Source of the DNA: Alphaproteobacteria bacterium
GTDB taxonomy: Bacteria; Pseudomonadota; Alphaproteobacteria; Micropepsales; Micropepsaceae
Length of the DNA stretch: 64,000 bases
Direction: 5' to 3'
Assembly: GCA_018971835.1 (NCBI GenBank)
Contig: JAGWZW010000008.1
Location: 1-64,000, forward strand
The first letter of the stretch is position 1. Every line of letters starts with the position of its first letter. Shown here piece by piece: positions 60,039-64,000 of this stretch. The notes below the pieces were generated by a model that worked only from the letters and a program-made list of their open reading frames with translations, did no database searches and was not told the origin of the DNA. The position numbers were made by a program, and so were the translations under genes.

Positions 60039-60689
60039 ATGCGTGAGACGCAGGAACTGAAGGCTGAAAAACGGGCCGCGACCGGCAAGGGCCCCGCCTA
60101 CCAGACACGCCAGAAGGGCTTCACGCCCGGCATCATCTATGGCGGCAAGAACGCCACGCCAGAGCCCGTGATGGTGGTAAGCCGCGATCTGGAACGTCAT
60201 GCCACCACCGGCACCTTCCTGACCACGCCGTTCGTCCTCAATCTCGACGGGCAGAAAACCCGGGTGATCCCCCGCGACGTGCAGCTTCATCCGGTCACCG
60301 ACCGGCCCGTGCATGTCGATTTCATGCGGCTGGAGAAGGGCTCCACCATCATCCTGGATATTCCGGTGCGTTTCAAAGGCCACGCGGAATCGCCCGGCCT
60401 GAAGCGCGGCGGCACGCTCAACATCGTACGCCACGAGATCAAGCTGGTCTGCCCGGCCGACTCCATTCCGGAATATCTGGAAGGCGATCTTTCGGGCCTT
60501 GAGATCAACGACTCGCTGCACATCTCGTCGATCGCCCTGCCCGAAGGCGTTGTGGCCACCATCAAGCGCGACTTCACCATCGCCTCCGTAGTGGCGCCGT
60601 CCGGCATGGCCGACGAGCGCGCCGCCGCTGCCGCCGCAGAGGCCGCCCCGGCCGAAGGCGCGGCTGCTCCGGCTGCCGAAAAGAAGTAA
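60039..60689 (+). CDS. rplY: 50S ribosomal protein L25 (long TL5/CTC form)
   Basis: 216 residues. N-terminal 5S rRNA-binding L25 domain (about 5-95: GFTPGIIYGGKNATPEPVMV, RVIPRDVQLHPVTDRPVHVDFMRL) plus the C-terminal TL5 domain (about 100-185, PGLKRGGTLNIVRHEIKLVCPADSIPEYLEGDLSGLEINDSLHIS) and an Ala/Glu-rich tail. AAGGA precedes the ATG. Directly upstream of pth, as in most bacteria. Confidence 0.96.
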   Translation: MRETQELKAEKRAATGKGPAYQTRQKGFTPGIIYGGKNATPEPVMVVSRDLERHATTGTFLTTPFVLNLDGQKTRVIPRDVQLHPVTDRPVHVDFMRLEKGSTIILDIPVRFKGHAESPGLKRGGTLNIVRHEIKLVCPADSIPEYLEGDLSGLEINDSLHISSIALPEGVVATIKRDFTIASVVAPSGMADERAAAAAAEAAPAEGAAAPAAEKK

Positions 60690-60710
60690 GTCGCCGGGCC
60701 TGGTTTGCGC

Positions 60711-60733
60711 CCCGCCCGGTTCTGACGGGCGGG
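60711..60733. other. GC hairpin between rplY and pth
   Basis: CCCGCCCG / CGGGCGGG 8-bp stem with a 7-nt loop, 22 nt after the rplY stop and 22 nt before pth. No T-run; probably a processing or partial-termination hairpin that lowers pth expression relative to rplY. Confidence 0.45.
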
Positions 60734-60755
60734 CGCGGCATCAAGCGTGAGGACC

Positions 60756-61388
60756 ATGGCCCGCTCGCCCGATACGCCGCTGCTGATCGCCGGGCTGGGC
60801 AACCCCGGCAGCGAATACGCGAAGAACCGCCACAATGCCGGCTTCATGGCGGCGGATGCGATCCACGCCCGCCATGCCTTCGCGCCTTGGCGCAGCCGTT
60901 TCCAGGGCCAGTTTGCCGAGGGCACGCTGGCCGGGCGCAAGACCTATCTCTTGAAGCCCATGACCTACATGAACGAGAGCGGCATTGCCGTGGGCGCGGC
61001 GGCGCGCTTCTTCAAGCTGCCGGTCGAATCCGTCGTCGTGATGCACGACGAGCTGGACCTCGCCGCCGGCAAGCTGAAGGTGAAGACCGGCGGCGGCGAT
61101 GCCGGACATAACGGCTTGCGCTCGATCACCTTGGTGCTGGGGCCGGACTACCGGCGCGTGCGCCTCGGCGTGGGTCATCCCGGCGACAAGGCGCGCGTGC
61201 ACGGCCATGTGCTGTCCAATTTCTCCAAGGCCGACGAGGACTGGCTCACCCCGATGCTGGACGGCATCGCCGAGGCCGCGCCGCTGCTGGCCAGGGACGA
61301 CGATACCGGCTTCATGAACAAGGTGGCGCTGGTGATGAAGCCGCCGGCCAAGAAGCCGAAACCGGATACGAACACGAAGGACGAATAA
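60756..61388 (+). CDS. pth: Peptidyl-tRNA hydrolase
   Basis: 210 residues. Recycles peptidyl-tRNA dropped from ribosomes. Pth motifs: [21 protein letters not shown] (catalytic His and Asn), [39 protein letters not shown]. The ATG at 60756 replaces the track's GTG three codons upstream. Its TAA overlaps the ychF ATG by one base. Confidence 0.95.
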   Translation: MARSPDTPLLIAGLGNPGSEYAKNRHNAGFMAADAIHARHAFAPWRSRFQGQFAEGTLAGRKTYLLKPMTYMNESGIAVGAAARFFKLPVESVVVMHDELDLAAGKLKVKTGGGDAGHNGLRSITLVLGPDYRRVRLGVGHPGDKARVHGHVLSNFSKADEDWLTPMLDGIAEAAPLLARDDDTGFMNKVALVMKPPAKKPKPDTNTKDE

Positions 61389-62485
61389 TGGGCTTTAAGT
61401 GCGGAATCGTGGGCCTGCCCAATGTCGGCAAATCGACGCTGTTCAACGCGCTGACCGAGACGGCGGCGGCGCAGGCGGCGAACTATCCCTTCTGCACCAT
61501 CGAGCCCAATGTCGGCGACGTGGCGGTGCCCGACCCGCGCCTTGAGATTCTTTGCAAGACCGCGAACTCCAAGGAGATCATCCCCACCCGCATCACCTTC
61601 GTGGACATTGCCGGGCTGGTGCGCGGCGCCAGCAAGGGCGAAGGGCTGGGCAACCAGTTCCTCGCCAACATCCGCGAGGTGGATGCCATCGCCCATGTGC
61701 TGCGCTGCTTCGAGGATGACGACATCACCCATGTCGAAGGCCGCATCGATCCGGTGGGCGACGCCGACACGGTGGAAACCGAACTGATGCTGGCGGACCT
61801 CGAAAGCCTGGAGCGGCGCATCGTGCCGCTGGAGAAAAAGGCCAAGGGCGGCGACAAGGAGGCCAAGGACCAGTTCGCGCTGATGAGCAAGGCCGTTGCG
61901 CTGTTGCGTGAGGGTAAGCCGGCGCGGGCGGCGGACCTCACGCCGGAAGAGCGCGAGCCCTATCGCCAGCTCGGCCTGATGACGCAGAAGCCGGTGCTGT
62001 ACGTCTGCAATGTGGAGGAAGCCTCCGCCGCGACTGGCAACAAATATTCCGCGCTGGTGGAAGAGAAGGCCAAGCGCGAAGGCGCGGGCGTGGTCGTCAT
62101 CTCCGCGCGCATCGAAGAGGAAGTGGCGCAGCTGCCGCCGCTGGAGCGCGCCGAATTCCTCGGCAGCCTCGGCCTTGACGAGCCGGGGCTCAACCGGCTG
62201 ATCCGCGCGGGCTACGACCTGCTCGGCCTCATCACCTTCTTCACCGTGGGCCCGAAGGAAACCCGTGCCTGGACGGTGGAGAAGGGCAGCCGCGCCCCGC
62301 AGGCCGCCGGTGTCATCCACACCGATTTCGAGAAGGGCTTCATCCGCGCCGAAACCATCGCCTATGACGATTACGTCGCTGGCAAGGGCGAGGCGGGCGC
62401 GCGCGACGCGGGCAAGTTCCGCCTCGAAGGCAAGGACTATGTGGTGCAGGATGGCGACGTCCTGCATTTCCGCTTCAACGCCTGA
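61388..62485 (+). CDS. ychF: Redox-regulated ATPase YchF
   Basis: 365 residues. Obg-like P-loop protein that prefers ATP. G1 GLPNVGKSTLFNALT (about 8-22), switch segment DIAGLVRGASKGEGLGNQFLANIREVDAIAHVLRCFEDDDI, NVEEA in place of NKxD, and a C-terminal TGS domain (FTVGPKETRAWTVEKGSRAPQAAGVIHTDFEKGFIRAET). pth-ychF is a standard pair. Confidence 0.96.
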   Translation: MGFKCGIVGLPNVGKSTLFNALTETAAAQAANYPFCTIEPNVGDVAVPDPRLEILCKTANSKEIIPTRITFVDIAGLVRGASKGEGLGNQFLANIREVDAIAHVLRCFEDDDITHVEGRIDPVGDADTVETELMLADLESLERRIVPLEKKAKGGDKEAKDQFALMSKAVALLREGKPARAADLTPEEREPYRQLGLMTQKPVLYVCNVEEASAATGNKYSALVEEKAKREGAGVVVISARIEEEVAQLPPLERAEFLGSLGLDEPGLNRLIRAGYDLLGLITFFTVGPKETRAWTVEKGSRAPQAAGVIHTDFEKGFIRAETIAYDDYVAGKGEAGARDAGKFRLEGKDYVVQDGDVLHFRFNA

Positions 62486-62497
62486 TCCCCCTTTATT

Positions 62498-62622
62498 GTC
62501 ATCCGCCGCGCCCTTCGACGCCACCTTGTGGCGGCGCTCAGGATGAAATGCGGCGGACCCCGGTGGCACGAGCTGCGGCAGCGCCCGTTTCAACCGGGTG
62601 GCCCGCATTCGCGGGGCATGAC
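62498..62622. repeat. Dispersed palindromic repeat, copy 2 (with nested insert)
   Basis: 125-nt element bounded by GTCAT and ATGAC, homologous to 1966-2054. The left hairpin is split after TCCGCCGC by an extra 36 nt that itself folds (CGCCAC / GTGGCG) and ends in CTCAGGATG. The right hairpin GCCCGC-ATTC-GCGGGG is kept. Lies between ychF and the dienelactone hydrolase gene. Confidence 0.78.
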
Positions 62623-62657
62623 ATAATCGGCCCGACCACTCGGACCGGGAGAATGTC

Positions 62658-63338
62658 ATGGCGCACAAGGGCAAGATGCTCGAAATGACGATGGCGGACA
62701 ACGCCAAGCTCGGCGTCTATCACGTCGAGGCGGAGGGCAAGCGCCGCGGCGGGCTGGTGTTGATCCAGGAAATCTTCGGCGTCACCGATCATATCAAGGA
62801 ACAGTGCGACGGTTATGCCGCCGACGGCTATGAAGTGCTGGCCCCCGCGCTCTACGACCGCGAGGCGCCGGGCTTGCAGGCCAGCTACAGCCCCGAAGAC
62901 ATCCAGAAATGCATCAAGATCGCGCGCGAGCAGCACCCGCTCGATCTCTCGGTGGCGGACGCCAGGATCTGCATCGAGGCGCTGACGGCGCAAGGCACCG
63001 TCTTCATGACCGGCTACTGCTACGGCGGCTCGATCACCTGGCTGGCGGCCTGCCGCGTGCCGGGCCTGGCGGCGGCCAGCGGCTATTACGGCAGCCTGAT
63101 CCCCGCCCACGCGGACGAGCAGCCGAAGTGCCCGGTGATCCTGCATTTCGGCCAGCATGATGCCGGCATTCCGCTGGAAGGCGTGGAGAAGGTGAAGGCC
63201 GCGCATCCCGAGGTGCCGGTCTACCTCTACGACGCCGGCCACGGCTTCAACTCCGACCGCCGCGCCGATTACAACGATGCTGCCGCCAAGCTGGCCAAGC
63301 AGCGCACGCTGGAATTGTTCAGGGCGAATGGGGGGTGA
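62658..63338 (+). CDS. Dienelactone hydrolase family protein
   Basis: 226 residues, alpha/beta hydrolase with a Cys nucleophile: TGYCYGGSITWLAA (Cys at about 120), Asp in ILHFGQHDAGIPL and His in YDAGHGFNSDRRADYN. The N terminus VLIQEIFGVTDHIKEQCDGYAADGYEVLAPALYDREAPGLQ is characteristic. Carboxymethylenebutenolidase-like; no chlorocatechol genes nearby, so the real substrate is unknown. Confidence 0.92.
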   Translation: MAHKGKMLEMTMADNAKLGVYHVEAEGKRRGGLVLIQEIFGVTDHIKEQCDGYAADGYEVLAPALYDREAPGLQASYSPEDIQKCIKIAREQHPLDLSVADARICIEALTAQGTVFMTGYCYGGSITWLAACRVPGLAAASGYYGSLIPAHADEQPKCPVILHFGQHDAGIPLEGVEKVKAAHPEVPVYLYDAGHGFNSDRRADYNDAAAKLAKQRTLELFRANGG

Positions 63339-63347
63339 CAATTTCGC

Positions 63348-64000
63348 TTAGCGCAGCGACGCCTCGATGTTTCCACCATCGACGGTGAGCGTGGCGGCGG
63401 TGGTCTTGGTGGCTTTGGCGAGATAAACAAAGGCCTCGGCCACATCGGCGGCGGTGACTTCGCGGCCCAAGAGATTGCCGCTCAGATAATCCTTCTCGCT
63501 CACCCCGCGCGCCTTGGAACGCGCCGCCACCATCTCGTCGGTCAGCAGGCCGGAGCGGATGCGGTCGGCATTCACGGCATTGGAACGGATGCCGTCGCGC
63601 CCGTGATCGAGCGCATATTGCTTCATCAGGAACAGCGTCGCCGCCTTGGGCAGGCCATAGGGCCCGAAATCCTTGCCCGGATTGATCGCCTGTTTCGAGG
63701 TGTTGAACAGCAGGCACCCGCCGGTGCCCTGCGCCCGCATGATCCGCACCGCATTCTGCGCCACGGCTTGATGGGCGAAGAAATTCAGCTCGAACGATTT
63801 GCGCAGGGTTTCGTCGTCCACCTCGCCGATCTTGCCCTGCCACGCCGCGCCCGCGTTCGACACCACGATATCCACGCCGCCGAAGCGCGCGGCCACCGCA
63901 TCGAACGCCGCGTGCACGCTGGCCGCATCGGTCACGTCGCATTTCAGCGCCAGCGCCGATTTGCCGAGCGTTTTCGCCACCGCTTGCGCCGCCTTGAGAT
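63348..64000 (-). CDS. SDR oxidoreductase, probably the C-terminal part of a bifunctional aldolase/SDR (partial)
   Basis: The frame is open to the right edge, so the 5' part is missing. Visible: CDVTDAASVHAAF, VVSNAGAA (NAG), FNTSKQ (Ser), YGLPKAATLF (Tyr/Lys) and the C-terminal DGGNIEASLR. The SGLLTDEMVAARSKARGVSEKDYLSGNLLGREVTAADVAEAF segment and the DGGNIxAxLR end match the SDR half of bifunctional class II aldolase/short-chain dehydrogenases of the rhamnulose-phosphate aldolase group; the aldolase half would lie beyond the window. The track's GTG at 63980 is an internal codon. Confidence 0.85.
   Translation of the reverse strand, partial: LKAAQAVAKTLGKSALALKCDVTDAASVHAAFDAVAARFGGVDIVVSNAGAAWQGKIGEVDDETLRKSFELNFFAHQAVAQNAVRIMRAQGTGGCLLFNTSKQAINPGKDFGPYGLPKAATLFLMKQYALDHGRDGIRSNAVNADRIRSGLLTDEMVAARSKARGVSEKDYLSGNLLGREVTAADVAEAFVYLAKATKTTAATLTVDGGNIEASLR

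Overview
The window is 64 kb of GC-rich chromosome from an alphaproteobacterium. This is supported by the complete tad/cpa pilus locus in its alphaproteobacterial form with TTAA-N7-TTAA (CtrA-type) boxes, the hisC-tyrC pair, a B12-dependent ribonucleotide reductase as housekeeping gene, the MarR/OmpR/kinase trio next to ilvE, a DUF2125 protein, UbiK, and single-gene COQ9-like and NDUFAF7-like proteins. The genus cannot be fixed from the sequence alone; a Rhizomicrobium/Micropepsaceae- or Caulobacterales-like organism is a guess. No tRNA, rRNA, CRISPR, prophage, integrase or insertion sequence was seen. Genes are tightly packed, often with ATGA/GTGA/TTGA overlaps.

Layout. 1-1.9 kb: end of nudC, a macro-domain ADP-ribose hydrolase and a DUF3047 protein form one overlapping operon. 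2-9.6 kb: kdsB-pheA, a membrane cytochrome c, a 2-hydroxyacid dehydrogenase, M17 aminopeptidase-NlpC/P60, a glutathione transferase and an orphan TAXI solute-binding protein. 9.7-23.5 kb: a complete tad locus (tadD, tadC, tadB, cpaF, cpaE, cpaD, cpaC, cpaB, cpaA, flp, a solo CpaC-N-domain protein, tadG with a vWA domain, two tadE-like genes) with a decayed PAP2 phosphatase fragment inside it. 23.5-28.1 kb: tesB, the betaine-lipid genes btaA-btaB, an OmpA protein with a 22-proline linker and a small exported protein. 28.5-37 kb: hisC-tyrC, nrdZ-DUF2125, and ftsE-ftsX-ydcF-plsC. 37-49.3 kb: zinc-ribbon protein-hpt, cutA, an alcohol dehydrogenase, glnD, trpS, DUF2333, a pteridine-reductase-like SDR, folB, uvrC, pgsA, moaD, moaE. 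49.3-55.6 kb: an NTF2-like protein, ilvE, a marR-ompR-envZ type operon, a COQ9/TetR-like gene, proC, ybjN, ubiK. 55.6-64 kb: lgt, midA-like, pgeF, prs, a small membrane protein, rplY, pth, ychF, a dienelactone hydrolase and the end of an SDR (probably a bifunctional aldolase/SDR).

How the genes work together. The tad locus makes a surface adhesive pilus: Flp and the TadE/TadG pseudopilins are cut by CpaA, assembled by CpaF/TadB/TadC with positioning by CpaE, and exported through CpaC/CpaD/CpaB helped by TadD. Each of the five tad transcription starts I can define carries a TTAA-N7-TTNA or close variant upstream, suggesting shared cell-cycle (CtrA) control. Envelope genes are frequent elsewhere (kdsB, lgt, pgsA, plsC, btaAB, ompA, NlpC/P60, pgeF, ftsEX).

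Most of the window is ordinary core genome. I did not find a convincing new defence or mobile system. The items most worth following are the CtrA-box set over the tad locus, the inverted repeat lying on the marR-type start codon, the dispersed GTCAT...ATGAC palindromic repeat (two copies, one with a nested insert), the nudC-macro-DUF3047 operon, the solo secretin-N-domain gene, and the small Cys-rich membrane protein near prs.
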